56,944 nt of DNA from Anaerovibrio lipolyticus LB2005 (lineage in GTDB: Bacteria; Bacillota; Negativicutes; Selenomonadales; Selenomonadaceae), in contig NZ_JHYA01000014.1 of NCBI RefSeq assembly GCF_000621545.1, positions 1 through 56,944 of the forward strand. Direction: 5' to 3'. Positions within the stretch are counted from its first letter, which is position 1; each line of letters opens with the position of its first letter. A program made the translations under genes and the position numbers. Under the pieces are notes generated by a model. It was not told where the DNA came from. It made no database searches and was given only the letters and a program-made list of their open reading frames with translations. Positions 15,977 to 26,000 of this stretch are shown here, in pieces.

Positions 15977-17548
15977 TTACTTGTGAGCCTTGATAAGATC
16001 AATTACACCCATAGGGGAGCAGTAGTAGCCTGTAAGATTAGGGCTAACTGCAATAACCTGGGAGGTGTAGTACAGCGGAATAATTACACAGTCATCAAAG
16101 AGCTTCTTTTCGGCCTGATGCATGAGCTGGGCACGCTTTGCCGGGTCCACCTCTTTATGAACAGCCTTCATGATGGCATTGTATTCAGCATTGTGATACT
16201 GGGCATCATTATCCTTGGCTGTAAATACATCAAGGAAGTTCACAGGATCAGCAAAATCAGCAATCCAGTTGGCAGTAGCCACCTGATATTCGCCATTTTC
16301 ACGGGAAGCATAGAATACCTTTGTTTCCTGATTTGTAAGCTCAACATTAACGCCAAGGGCAGATTTCCACATGGCCTGGATGGATTCAGCAATAGCCTTG
16401 TTAGTTTCGTTGGTGTTGTAAAGAATGGTTACAGGCTCTCCATTATATCCGGATGCTGCCAGTAGCTTTTTGGCCTGTGCTGCATCTTCAACCACAAGGG
16501 AACCGCTTTCACTGGCAAAGTCCTTGCCATTAACCAGAATATCTGGTGGAATAAAGGTTACAGCAGCCTTTTTGCCATTTTTGACTACCTTTTCAATCAT
16601 ATCTGTGCGGCTTACAGCCATGGCAAAGGCCTTACGAACCTCAACCTTATCAAAAGGTGCCTTGGTTACATTGAACACATAATATGTGGTACCAATCTGT
16701 GGCTCAACCTTGTAAAGGCCCTTTTCCTTCAAACGATCCTCATCAGCAGGTGGTGGATCTAAAATAAGGTCAGTCTGGTTGCTTTCCAGCATTGTAAGAC
16801 GGGTGCTCTTGGACTCGCTGATAGGCATCTTAATAGTGTTGGAAGCAACTACAGAAGGATTCCAGTAATTTTCATTCTTTTCAAGGACAATCTCGCCAGA
16901 ATGAGCCCATTTGGTAATCTTGAATGGTCCATTGCCTATGATAGTTTCGGCATTGCCTGCCCAGCCATCCTTGTTTGCCTCAACTGCGTGCTTTGGTACT
17001 GGATAGAAAGCATGGAATGCGGTGAGGTCAAGGAAGTATGCTGCTGGCTCTGCGAGCTTAACCTGCAGAGTATTATCGTCCACAGCCTTAATGCCTACCT
17101 TATCAGCGCTTCCCTTTTCGCTGTTATAATCCTCTGCACCTTCAATGATGAAAAGCATATATGCATTGCCGGAGGCAAGCTGAGGATCCAGTACGCGCTT
17201 CCAGGAATATTCAAAATCCTTGGCGGTGAGAGGAGTGCCGTCAGACCATTTTAAATCCTTGCGGAGATGGAAGGTATAGGTAAGTCCGTCAGCAGACACA
17301 TCCCATTTTTCAGCCAAAGCAGGCTGAGCTACACCCTTTTCGTCAATACGGGTAAGGCCCTCAAAAATAGCCAGCTCCACATCGCTTTCAGAAAGCCCGT
17401 AGGTTATGGCCGGGTCAAGGGAGGATGGCTCGTTGGATAGGGCCATGGAAATAGTCTTGGAGTCAGAGGCACTGTTTGAACCACAGCCTCCTGCCATCAA
17501 GACAAACATAAATACGGCGAAAATCGCCAATAAAGCTCTTTTTTTCAT
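15977..17548 (-). CDS. oppA: Peptide-binding lipoprotein of an ABC importer (OppA/SBP_bac_5)
   Basis: 523 aa. N-terminal lipoprotein signal with lipobox ending MAGGC (Cys 22). The family 5 profile is clear: SLDPAITYGLSESDVELAIFEGL, LRKDLKWSDGTPLTAKDFEYSWKRVLDP, and a C-terminal PVNFLDVF. It likely feeds the OppBCDF complex encoded convergently, which lacks its own binding protein. It heads a two-gene minus-strand operon with the M20 hydrolase. Close to DppA/OppA/MppA; ligand cannot be read. Confidence 0.92.
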   Translation of the reverse strand: MKKRALLAIFAVFMFVLMAGGCGSNSASDSKTISMALSNEPSSLDPAITYGLSESDVELAIFEGLTRIDEKGVAQPALAEKWDVSADGLTYTFHLRKDLKWSDGTPLTAKDFEYSWKRVLDPQLASGNAYMLFIIEGAEDYNSEKGSADKVGIKAVDDNTLQVKLAEPAAYFLDLTAFHAFYPVPKHAVEANKDGWAGNAETIIGNGPFKITKWAHSGEIVLEKNENYWNPSVVASNTIKMPISESKSTRLTMLESNQTDLILDPPPADEDRLKEKGLYKVEPQIGTTYYVFNVTKAPFDKVEVRKAFAMAVSRTDMIEKVVKNGKKAAVTFIPPDILVNGKDFASESGSLVVEDAAQAKKLLAASGYNGEPVTILYNTNETNKAIAESIQAMWKSALGVNVELTNQETKVFYASRENGEYQVATANWIADFADPVNFLDVFTAKDNDAQYHNAEYNAIMKAVHKEVDPAKRAQLMHQAEKKLFDDCVIIPLYYTSQVIAVSPNLTGYYCSPMGVIDLIKAHK

Positions 17549-17676
17549 AGCTTGATCTTGCTCCTTTTGGTTTATATTTTGTTGATTGAAACAACATTGC
17601 GTTCATTATAACATCTTTCAATATTATTTAGGAAACAAAAATATCAAAAATGTAAAATTATCAATTAGGCCTTTAA

Positions 17677-17705
17677 TTGACTTCTTTTGGTTAATGAAAT
17701 ATCAT
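17677..17705 (+). promoter_or_regulatory. Promoter of the VanY-like peptidase gene
   Basis: TTGACT, a 17-base spacer and TATCAT, 36 bases before the start codon. Confidence 0.65.
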
Positions 17706-17741
17706 AAAATGTAGTGATTTAATAGGGAGAGCGAAAATATA

Positions 17742-18362
17742 ATGACAGACAAGGATTTTTATATTGAGGAAATTTCCCCTGAGCTTTTTGCCAGGATGGA
17801 GGGGAAGTCTTTTGCCAAGCATTGTATTTTGCCAGTGGCAGAACTAAGGTATCTTCATTTTCTTCATAAAAACCTTAAGGGAGAAACTCTTGAAGGTGAG
17901 ATGGTTTGCAATTTTCACATTGCAGAACGGGTTTTGGATATTTTTAAAAAACTCTATGAGTGTGGCTATCCTATGGAGAAGTTCCGTCTTATTGATGAAT
18001 ATGACGCAGATGATGACAAATCCATGGCAGATAACAACGGCTCCTGCTTTAATTTCCGTCTTGTGGCCCACACTAACCGGATTTCCAAGCATGGACTGGG
18101 GCTGGCAGTGGACATAAATCCAAGATATAACCCGTATATAAAGCCACTGGATGATGGCAGTATCTATATTGTACCGGAAAATGGAAAGCAGTATTGCGAT
18201 AGGGACAAGGAATATCCTTATAAAATCGTCAAGGATGATATTTGTGTCCGTCTCTTTGAGGAAAATGGCTTTGAATGGGGCGGTGACTGGGACGTGGAAA
18301 AGGACTACCAGCATTTTGAGATTCCACGGGAGCAGATAGAAAAATGGTATCCTGATTATTGA
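17742..18362 (+). CDS. VanY-like D,D/L,D-carboxypeptidase (peptidase M15)
   Basis: 206 aa, no signal peptide. SKHGLGLAVDINP (His 117, Asp 124) and the C-terminal DYQHFEI (His near 193) are the zinc ligands of M15 D-Ala carboxypeptidases of the M15_4 type. GGWGGDWD-like spacing (EWGGDW) precedes the last ligand as in the family. Being cytoplasmic by prediction, it may trim imported wall peptides. Divergent from the binding-protein operon and 48 bases upstream of mtaD. Confidence 0.82.
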   Translation: MTDKDFYIEEISPELFARMEGKSFAKHCILPVAELRYLHFLHKNLKGETLEGEMVCNFHIAERVLDIFKKLYECGYPMEKFRLIDEYDADDDKSMADNNGSCFNFRLVAHTNRISKHGLGLAVDINPRYNPYIKPLDDGSIYIVPENGKQYCDRDKEYPYKIVKDDICVRLFEENGFEWGGDWDVEKDYQHFEIPREQIEKWYPDY

Positions 18363-18410
18363 TGTTGATTTTAAAGCGTAGAACAAAATGTTTTAGATGG
18401 AGGGTAATAA

Positions 18411-19694
18411 ATGAGCAATTTACTTATTAAGGGCGCCCATGTTTTGTTGGATGATTATACCGTTAAAGAGGCTGATATTGCCGTTAAGGACACTGAGATT
18501 CTGGCTATTGGCGATATTCCTGCTGATTTTAAGGCAGATCGCACAGTAGACGGCAGCAACCACTTTGCAGCATCGGGCTTTGTTAATGGTCATACCCATG
18601 CTTCCATGACCATGCTTAGAAGCTATGGCGATGACATGGAGCTGATGGATTGGCTCAACAACCGCATTTGGCCAACAGAGGCCAAAATGGTGGAAAAGGA
18701 TATTCGCGTAGGTGGCGAGCTGGCTCTTTTGGAGATGATTAAAACTGGTACTACTGCCTATGCAGATATGTATGGGCCTCACATGGAGTCAGTTATCGAG
18801 GCTACCATTAAAGCTGGTATCCGTGGTGTAATTGCCCGGGGTGCCATTGGACTGTTCCCTGCAGGTCGTCAGATACTAGAGGACAATGTTAAGTTATTTG
18901 AGAATTATCATGGTGCCGGTGATGGCCTTATTACAATCATGATGGGGGTTCATGCACCATATACCTGTCCACCTGAGTTCTGTGAATACGCAAGGGAGCT
19001 GGCTGTAAAGCATCAGATTCCAATTCATATTCACATGAATGAGACCCAGGCAGAAATCAAGCAGATACAGGAGCAGTATGGCAAGCGTCCATTTAAGTAC
19101 ATTGAAGATACTGGCCTCTTTGAGCTGCCAGCTATTGCAGCTCATTGTGTATGGCTGGATGATGAGGACATTGCCATTATGAAGAAGCATAATATTTCTG
19201 CTATTCATAATCCAGGCTCCAATATGAAGCTGGCCAGTGGCGTTTCACCTGTTCCTCGCCTTTTGAAGGAGGGGATAAATGTGGCACTGGGTACTGATGG
19301 TGCTTCTTCCAATAACAATCTTGATATGCTGGAGGAGGTTCGTCTGGCGGCTATGCTCCACAAGGTAAATGAACTGGATCCATTGGCTGTTCCTGCCAAG
19401 GTGGCTCTCCAGCTGGGTACTGAAAACGGAGCCAAGGCCCTTCTGTTGGATAAGGTTGGCAAGCTGACACCTGGCTATAAGGCTGATATTGTGCTTTATG
19501 ATATGAACCGTGCTGACTGGTGTCCTCGCCATGATTTGGTATCCCTTTTGGTATATTCCGCAAGCTCCAGCTCCGTGGATGCTGTAATCTGTGATGGTAA
19601 GGTAATCATGGAAAAGGGTGAGGTCCTTACCCTGGACGAAGAAAGAATTCTCCATGAGGCACAGGAAACAGCTATGGATTTGGTGAACAGATAA
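18411..19694 (+). CDS. mtaD: 5-methylthioadenosine/S-adenosylhomocysteine deaminase
   Basis: 427 aa amidohydrolase. Metal and catalytic motifs NGHTHASM, HIHMNET, AAHCVW and GTDGASSNN match the MtaD/DadD group, which deaminates MTA, SAH and 5'-deoxyadenosine. Length fits (about 430). Together with ahcY at 6743 it gives two routes for SAH removal. GGAGGG precedes the ATG, and its stop overlaps the rnhA start (TAATG). Confidence 0.92.
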   Translation: MSNLLIKGAHVLLDDYTVKEADIAVKDTEILAIGDIPADFKADRTVDGSNHFAASGFVNGHTHASMTMLRSYGDDMELMDWLNNRIWPTEAKMVEKDIRVGGELALLEMIKTGTTAYADMYGPHMESVIEATIKAGIRGVIARGAIGLFPAGRQILEDNVKLFENYHGAGDGLITIMMGVHAPYTCPPEFCEYARELAVKHQIPIHIHMNETQAEIKQIQEQYGKRPFKYIEDTGLFELPAIAAHCVWLDDEDIAIMKKHNISAIHNPGSNMKLASGVSPVPRLLKEGINVALGTDGASSNNNLDMLEEVRLAAMLHKVNELDPLAVPAKVALQLGTENGAKALLLDKVGKLTPGYKADIVLYDMNRADWCPRHDLVSLLVYSASSSSVDAVICDGKVIMEKGEVLTLDEERILHEAQETAMDLVNR

Positions 19695-20275
19695 TGGCTC
19701 AAAAGAAATTTTATGCTGTAAAGCAGGGGCGTCAGCCGGGAATTTATACTACATGGGCTGAATGTCAGAAGCAGACCGTGGGTTTTAAGGGTGCCAAGTT
19801 CAAGGGCTTTGTCACCAAAGCTGAGGCTGAGGCCTATATGAATGATGAGGAAGTATTATCAGCGCCTGTAGAAGGTGTTGTGGCATACGTTGATGGTTCC
19901 TATTTTAACGGGGAATACAGCTGGGGTATGGCTATTTACGAAGACAACCAGTTGATATTCAAGGCAAATGGCAAGGGAACCTCTGAGGAGGCTGCCAAGC
20001 TCCATAACGTGGCCGGCGAGGTGGCCGGAGCCATGGAGGCAGTGCTTTGGGCCGAGGCCCAGGGGCTGGAGCACATTACTATATGCCATGATTATGTTGG
20101 TATTTCCGAGTGGGCATTGGGCCATTGGAAGACCAATACACCTCTTACTACCCATTATGCAGCCTTTATGAAGGAACGGCGCGGTCTTGTAACCTTTGTA
20201 AAGGTGGCCGGACATACCGGGGTAGAGGGAAATGAGCTGGCTGATAAGCTGGCCAAGGCAGCACTTGAAATATAA
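19694..20275 (+). CDS. rnhA: Ribonuclease HI with N-terminal hybrid-binding domain
   Basis: 193 aa. Residues 1-50 (FYAVKQGRQPGIYTTWAEC...AEAYM) form the caulimovirus viroplasmin/HBD domain that grips RNA-DNA hybrids. The catalytic part has AYVDGS, a Glu in AGEVAGAMEAV, an Asp in ICHDYVGI and the final GHTGVEGNELADKLA. It removes RNA from hybrids during replication. Translationally coupled to mtaD by a one-base overlap. Confidence 0.94.
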   Translation: MAQKKFYAVKQGRQPGIYTTWAECQKQTVGFKGAKFKGFVTKAEAEAYMNDEEVLSAPVEGVVAYVDGSYFNGEYSWGMAIYEDNQLIFKANGKGTSEEAAKLHNVAGEVAGAMEAVLWAEAQGLEHITICHDYVGISEWALGHWKTNTPLTTHYAAFMKERRGLVTFVKVAGHTGVEGNELADKLAKAALEI

Positions 20276-20289
20276 AAATATAAATGATA

Positions 20290-20323
20290 AATAGGTCGAG
20301 TATTTAGCTTGGCCTATTTTTTT
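20290..20323 (+). terminator. Terminator of mtaD-rnhA
   Basis: AATAGGTCGAG and CTTGGCCTATT arms (two G-U pairs) plus a T run. Confidence 0.8.
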
Positions 20324-20342
20324 ATGTTTTTTCAAAAAAATA

Positions 20343-20371
20343 AAGGATTTATAATTTTACATGTAGAAATA
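20343..20371 (+). promoter_or_regulatory. Alternative-sigma (sigma-H-like) promoter of the RND operon
   Basis: AAGGAT (20343) and GTAGAAATA (20363) with 14 bases between. The same pair occurs at 41213, 47571 and 48412. It resembles the Spo0H consensus (AGGAWWT, N11-12, RNNGAAT). The tolC-like start is 84 bases downstream. Confidence 0.6.
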
Positions 20372-20454
20372 TTCTGAATTGATAGGTATTTATCTTTTTA
20401 AGGGTAATGAGCAGGCTTTTTCATTGCCTGCTTTTATACAGGGGGGATGTCTAT

Positions 20455-21801
20455 ATGAAATTCAGAAAGAAAAGAGTTGGAGCTGTTGCATTGGCTTTGG
20501 CAGTGCTTACTGCTTGTGGCACAACATCAGCAGAGCGTTTGGATATAACTCTGGACGAAGGAATAAAGATGGCTCTTGAGAACAACTACACCATTGAGGA
20601 AAGTGGTGCAGATTTGGATAGTGCCTACTGGGGACTGAGAGAGGCCCGGCGTAATGGAGGACCTACAGTAAGCTGGAACAGCACTGCCTATCGTGTAGGG
20701 GGCAAATCCTACGAGGGATGGAATCATAATGCATTATATGGAAATCAATTTTCCTTTTCTATGCCCCTTTATTCTGGCGGTAAAATAGAAAATAACATTG
20801 AAGCCGCTGAGATGGGACTCTCCGGAGCGGAGCTTGATTTGGAGCGGACCAAGCAAACCATTCGAAGTACCGTATCAGGGGACTACTACTATATTTTGAA
20901 GTGCCGCAGTGAGGTGGAGGTTTATCAGGAATCTGTGAACAATCTCCAGGCCCATCTGGATAATGTAAATGCCAAATTAAGGGCTGGCGTGGTGGCACAG
21001 AAGGATGTACTCAGTTCTGAGGTTTCATTGGCTGAGGAGAAACAGAATCTGGTAACCAAAATCAATGATTTGCGTGTGGCAATAGCCACTTTTAACAACG
21101 ATGTAGGCTTACCAATGGAAACTGAAACCACGCCAAAGGAGGAGCTGAAATACGAGCCGTACAATTTTACTCTGCCGGAGTGTGATGATTATGCTCTGAT
21201 TCATCGTCCTGACTTGTTCCAAAAGATGTATAACCTTAAACAGAAAAAAGCTGAAATGGAGGCTGCAAAGTCCGGGATGCGTCCAAAGCTGGATGCGGGA
21301 GTTAGCCGTAATATTGGGGGGAGTTCTGCCTTTAAGACCGACAGCGTTTCCTCGGATAGTTGGACTGCGGGGGTTTCACTAAGCTGGGATATTTTTGACA
21401 GTGGCATAACCTCGGCACAGGTGAATAAGAAGAAAGCAGCTGTGCATCGGGCTGAAGCCGAATTAATGGACAAGGTGAACAGTGTAAGACTGGATGTACG
21501 CACTGAATACCTCAATATGCGGGCAGCAGAGGAAAATATTGGTACCATGCGTGAAGCACTGGAGAAAGCCCAGGAGGATTATCGCATTGAGGTAGTTCGC
21601 TATAACGCAGGTGTGGGCACCAACCTTGAGGTTATGGATGCCCAGGATAAACTGGTTTCCGCCAAGGGCGACTTTATCAACGCCCTGTATAAATACAATT
21701 ACAGCAAGGCAAGTCTTGATACAGCAATGGGTGTTCCCGTTGATTTAGATATTGAGCCTTATCGACAGGTGATTGAAAAAAGCGAAGTGAAGGGGGAATA
21801 A
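20455..21801 (+). CDS. TolC-family outer-membrane efflux lipoprotein
   Basis: 448 aa from ATG 20455 (GGGGGG upstream). A lipoprotein signal ends LTAC at Cys 21, as in OprM-type channels. Two OEP repeats are visible (long coiled-coil helices with ...VVAQKDVLSSEVSLAEEKQNL... and ...YNAGVGTNLEVMDAQDKLVSAKGDF). It forms the outer-membrane exit duct for the adaptor and pump encoded just downstream, direct evidence for a diderm envelope. Confidence 0.92.
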   Translation: MKFRKKRVGAVALALAVLTACGTTSAERLDITLDEGIKMALENNYTIEESGADLDSAYWGLREARRNGGPTVSWNSTAYRVGGKSYEGWNHNALYGNQFSFSMPLYSGGKIENNIEAAEMGLSGAELDLERTKQTIRSTVSGDYYYILKCRSEVEVYQESVNNLQAHLDNVNAKLRAGVVAQKDVLSSEVSLAEEKQNLVTKINDLRVAIATFNNDVGLPMETETTPKEELKYEPYNFTLPECDDYALIHRPDLFQKMYNLKQKKAEMEAAKSGMRPKLDAGVSRNIGGSSAFKTDSVSSDSWTAGVSLSWDIFDSGITSAQVNKKKAAVHRAEAELMDKVNSVRLDVRTEYLNMRAAEENIGTMREALEKAQEDYRIEVVRYNAGVGTNLEVMDAQDKLVSAKGDFINALYKYNYSKASLDTAMGVPVDLDIEPYRQVIEKSEVKGE

Positions 21802-21807
21802 CCAGTG

Positions 21808-23001
21808 ATGGGTTTAAGCGGAAAGAAGGCTGGAGCTGTTATAGGTGCTCTGGCATTAATGACCAGTATAATATTTGCCGGCTGCGGTGGCGATGAACAG
21901 GCTGCAACGGGGAAGACTCCAGTAAAGGCCATGAAGGTACTTCAGCAGGATACAAATGTAACATACAGCTATCCAGGCCAGTTGAAGGGCACGGATGATG
22001 TAGAAATTCATTCCAGAGTATCTGGCAGTATTATGGAAAAATATTTTAAGGGTGGCGACACAGTAAGAGCGGGCCAGCCTTTGTATCGTATCGATTCCAG
22101 ACAGTATGAATCAGCAGTTATTGAGGCCCAGGCTAATCTCCACAAGGCTGAGTCAGACCTGAGAACTGCCCAGGATGATTTGTACAGGGATGAAATGCTG
22201 TTCAGTGAAAAGGCCATTTCTGAACAGGAGCTCTTTAATCAGAGAGAAAATGTGAAGGCCAACATGGCCACAGTGGACTCTGAAAGGGCAGCTGTGAGAA
22301 AGGCCCAGGAAAATCTTGACGATACCATCGTTTACGCTCCTATGAGCGGCAGACTTTCCGTGGATGATGTGGCTGTGGGCACCTATGCTACTGCAGGCAG
22401 CACCAAGCTGGTATCCATTGGTTCTTTGGACCCTATCTATGCCCAGTTCAGTGTCAGTGAGACAGAATATCTTAATATTTTGGCCAAAGCTGTGGAGGAA
22501 GGTTTATTGGGCAAGGAAGATGATGGTGACATACCAGATGTGAAAATTGTCCTTTCAAATGGTTATGAATATCCAATGGTGGGCAAAATTACTGCGGCAG
22601 ACCGTTCCTTTAATGATAATTCCGGTTCCCTCACCATTAAGGCCCTTTTCTCCAATCCTTATGGGGCATTGCTTCCTGGTATGTTCGCCAGAGTTAAGTT
22701 CTTTGATGTAATGGTGAAGGATGCTGTTTTGGTTCCTCAGAGAGCTGTTCAGCAGCTGTTGGAGGAGTCCTTCGTACTTGTAGTTGATGAGAACGGCAAA
22801 TCCCTTTCCAAGAATGTTGTTTTGGGTGAAAAGGTAGGCAGCTACTATATCGTTAAGAAGGGCATAACCAAGGATGACACCGTTATTGTGGACGGCCTGA
22901 CCAACCTCCAGTCCGGCAAGGAGCTGGATGTTACTATGGTAACTGCAGATGACATGGGATTCTCACTTAAAGAAGCTAGTGATATTGTAAACAAGTCCTA
23001 A
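21808..23001 (+). CDS. RND efflux periplasmic adaptor (AcrA/MexA type)
   Basis: About 397 aa; ATG 21808 or GTG 21805 are both possible after GGGGGAA. Lipoprotein signal with Cys near 26 (IIFAGC). Lipoyl/barrel-sandwich halves (DDVEIHSRVSGSIMEKYFKGGDTVRAGQPLYRID and APMSGRLSVDDVAVGTY) flank an alpha-helical hairpin (~95-155). Links the inner-membrane pump to the TolC channel. Confidence 0.94.
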   Translation: MGLSGKKAGAVIGALALMTSIIFAGCGGDEQAATGKTPVKAMKVLQQDTNVTYSYPGQLKGTDDVEIHSRVSGSIMEKYFKGGDTVRAGQPLYRIDSRQYESAVIEAQANLHKAESDLRTAQDDLYRDEMLFSEKAISEQELFNQRENVKANMATVDSERAAVRKAQENLDDTIVYAPMSGRLSVDDVAVGTYATAGSTKLVSIGSLDPIYAQFSVSETEYLNILAKAVEEGLLGKEDDGDIPDVKIVLSNGYEYPMVGKITAADRSFNDNSGSLTIKALFSNPYGALLPGMFARVKFFDVMVKDAVLVPQRAVQQLLEESFVLVVDENGKSLSKNVVLGEKVGSYYIVKKGITKDDTVIVDGLTNLQSGKELDVTMVTADDMGFSLKEASDIVNKS

Positions 23002-23014
23002 GGAGGCGGGAATT

Positions 23015-26000
23015 ATGGCTCGATTTTTTATACATCGCCCGATTTTCGCCATTGTTATAGCCATTATCATTGTAATCATGGGTGCATTGGCGGGTTTCAG
23101 CCTGCCAATTGCCCAGTATCCTCAGATTAGCCAGCCAACCATCAATGTCAGCACCACCTACACTGGTGCCAACGCCAGTGTAATTAATCAGACGGTGGCC
23201 CAGGTTATTGAGGAGCAGGTAAATGGTACCCAGGGCATGGATTATATGTCATCCACTTCTGATGATAGCGGTAGCTACAGTCTGGATGTAAAGTTCACTT
23301 TGGGAACAGATGGTAATATGGACTCCGTATTGGTACAGAATAATGTATCTATTGCCAATGCCAGTCTTCCATCTGATGTTCAGGAAACTGGTGTTACTAC
23401 CAAGAAATCCTCCAGTGATATGACCTATTTGTTCGCAATGGTTTCTCCAAATGGTACCTTTAAGCGTACATTTTTGATGAACTATGCGGATATCTACATT
23501 GTTGATAGTCTTAAGCGTATTCCGGGCGTAGGTGAAGTATCCGCCTTCGGTTCCACTTATGCTATGCGTGTATGGCTGAATCCTGATAGATTGGCCGAGC
23601 TTGGTATTACAATTTCCCAGGTTAAAAACGCCATTCAGGAACAGAATGTCCAGGCTCCTGCGGGAACTATTGGTCAGCTTCCTGCCCCAGCTAATCAGGA
23701 GAAGCAATATACAGGCAGTTTGGAAGGACGACTTGTAACTCCGGAGCAATTTGGAAACATTATTTTAAAGACCAATTCCGATGGCTCCTGTATATATCTT
23801 AAGGATGTGGCACGGGTAGAGACTGGTGCCAAGACTACTTCCGTTATTTCTGACTGCGATGGTGCTCCGGCAGCTGGTTATGGTATTAAGCTGACAGATG
23901 ATGCCAATGCCATGGAAACCATTGGTGCAGTTAAAAAGGTGTTGGCGGATGCCTCCAAGGATTTTCCGGATGATATGAAGTATATACCAATCATCGATAA
24001 CACTGAGTTTATTACAGAGTCCATCGGTGAAGTAGTACAGACCTTTAAAGAGGCACTGGCTCTGGTTATTATCATCGTGTTCCTGTTCCTCCAGAGCTGG
24101 CGGGCAACACTTATTCCGGTTCTGGCTATCCCGGTATCACTTGTTGGTACCTTTGCCAGCTTTATCATTTTGGGATTTTCCATTAACACCCTGACCCTCT
24201 TTGCAATGGTATTGGCAATAGGTCTGGTAGTAGATGACGCCATAGTTGTGGTGGAAAATGTTGAATCCCACATGCAGCGTGATGGTTTGGGGCCTGTGGA
24301 GGCCACAGAAAAGGCAATGGATGAGGTGCAGGGCCCTGTAGTGGCAATTGCCTTCGTCCTGTCCGCAGTATTTATCCCAGTAGCCTTCATTTCGGGAACA
24401 ACTGGTGTGCTTTATCGTCAGTTCGCTTTGACCATTGTGGTATCTATGGCATTGTCGGCCTTTGTGGCACTGACTCTTACTCCTGCCCTTTGCGCCACAT
24501 TGTTGAAGCCTCATGATCCAAATTCCCATTCAGATAAGAAGAATTTCTTGGACAGATTCTTTGACCGCTTCAATGATTGGTTTGATCGTACTCAAAATCG
24601 CTATAGTGGCGGTGTGGCATGGGTTATTGATCATGCCAAGGCTGGCTTGGCTTCACTTTTGGTAATCTGCGTATTAGCAGGATTCTTCTTCATGAAGCTG
24701 CCATCCACCTTCGTTCCAGATGAGGACCAGGGATATTTCATCGTATCAGTTACTATGCCAGAGGGCACATCCCTAAACCGTACATATGATACCATGGATG
24801 CCTATGCTGCTGAACTGAAGGATGTTCCGGGTATAGCACACATTCTGAAGGTTTCCGGTTATGATGTACTTTCATCCGGTACCAAATCCAATGCGGGTAC
24901 CCTGTTTATAGCTTTGGACAACTGGGGTGAGCGTACATCTGATGACCTTTCCATTACATCCATTATAAGAAATTCCAATATTTTGGGACTCAAGCATAAT
25001 GAGGCCCAGATTATGGGTATTCTTCCACCGTCCCTGCCTGGCTTGGGTATGGTAGGTGGCTGGAGCATGCAGCTGCAGGATGTAACTGGTCATACAGATC
25101 AGGAGCTGGATGCTCTCTTAAAGGAGATTTTGGTTGAGGCCAATAAGCGGCCTGAGCTTCATATGGTATACAGTACCTTCTCAATTGATTCACCAATATG
25201 TAAGTACGATGTGGACAGGGAAAAGGTTAAGCAGATGGGGGTAAATCTTTCTGATGTATTTACTGCGCTTCAGATTAACTATGGTGGTACCCAGGTGAAC
25301 GATTTCGTTCAGTTTGGCAGAACCTACAAGGTTATGATGCAGTCTGACGCCCAGTATCGAAGTGAGTCTGAGGCCTTGAAGTTCTGCTTTGTTAATAACA
25401 AGGATGGAGCGATGGTTCCTTTGGACAGCCTTCTTACTCCAAGACTTTCCACCTCCACTTCAGTTATAACCAGATTTAATGGTGCCAGAAGTATTGGTAT
25501 CCAAGGTTCTGTAGCTGACGGCTATAGCTCCGGTCAGGCTATGGCTGCTATGGAACAGCTTGTAAAGGAAAAGGCGCCAGCCGGTTATATGATTGAATGG
25601 TCTGGTCAGAGCCGTGAGGAGAAGAAATCTGCTGGTTCCACCGGTCAGATTATGCTTCTGTCTATAGTATTCGTATTCCTTTGTCTGGCTGCTCTCTATG
25701 AGAGCTGGAGTGTTCCTTTTGCGGTTCTTCTGTCAGTTCCAACAGGTCTCTTCGGAGCCTTCTTTGTACAGTATGGCCTGTTGAATATTGAAGCTCTTTG
25801 CGGATATTTGAATGGAGGACTTCAAAACAGTGTTTACATGCAGATTGGTGTAATCATGCTTATGGGTCTGGCGGCCAAGAACGCCATCCTTATAGTTGAG
25901 TTTGCCAAGGCCCGTGTAGACGCGGGAATGGACCCTATAAAGGCAACTGTTGAAGCTGCGGGATTACGACTTCGTCCAATTCTGATGACTTCACTGGCCT

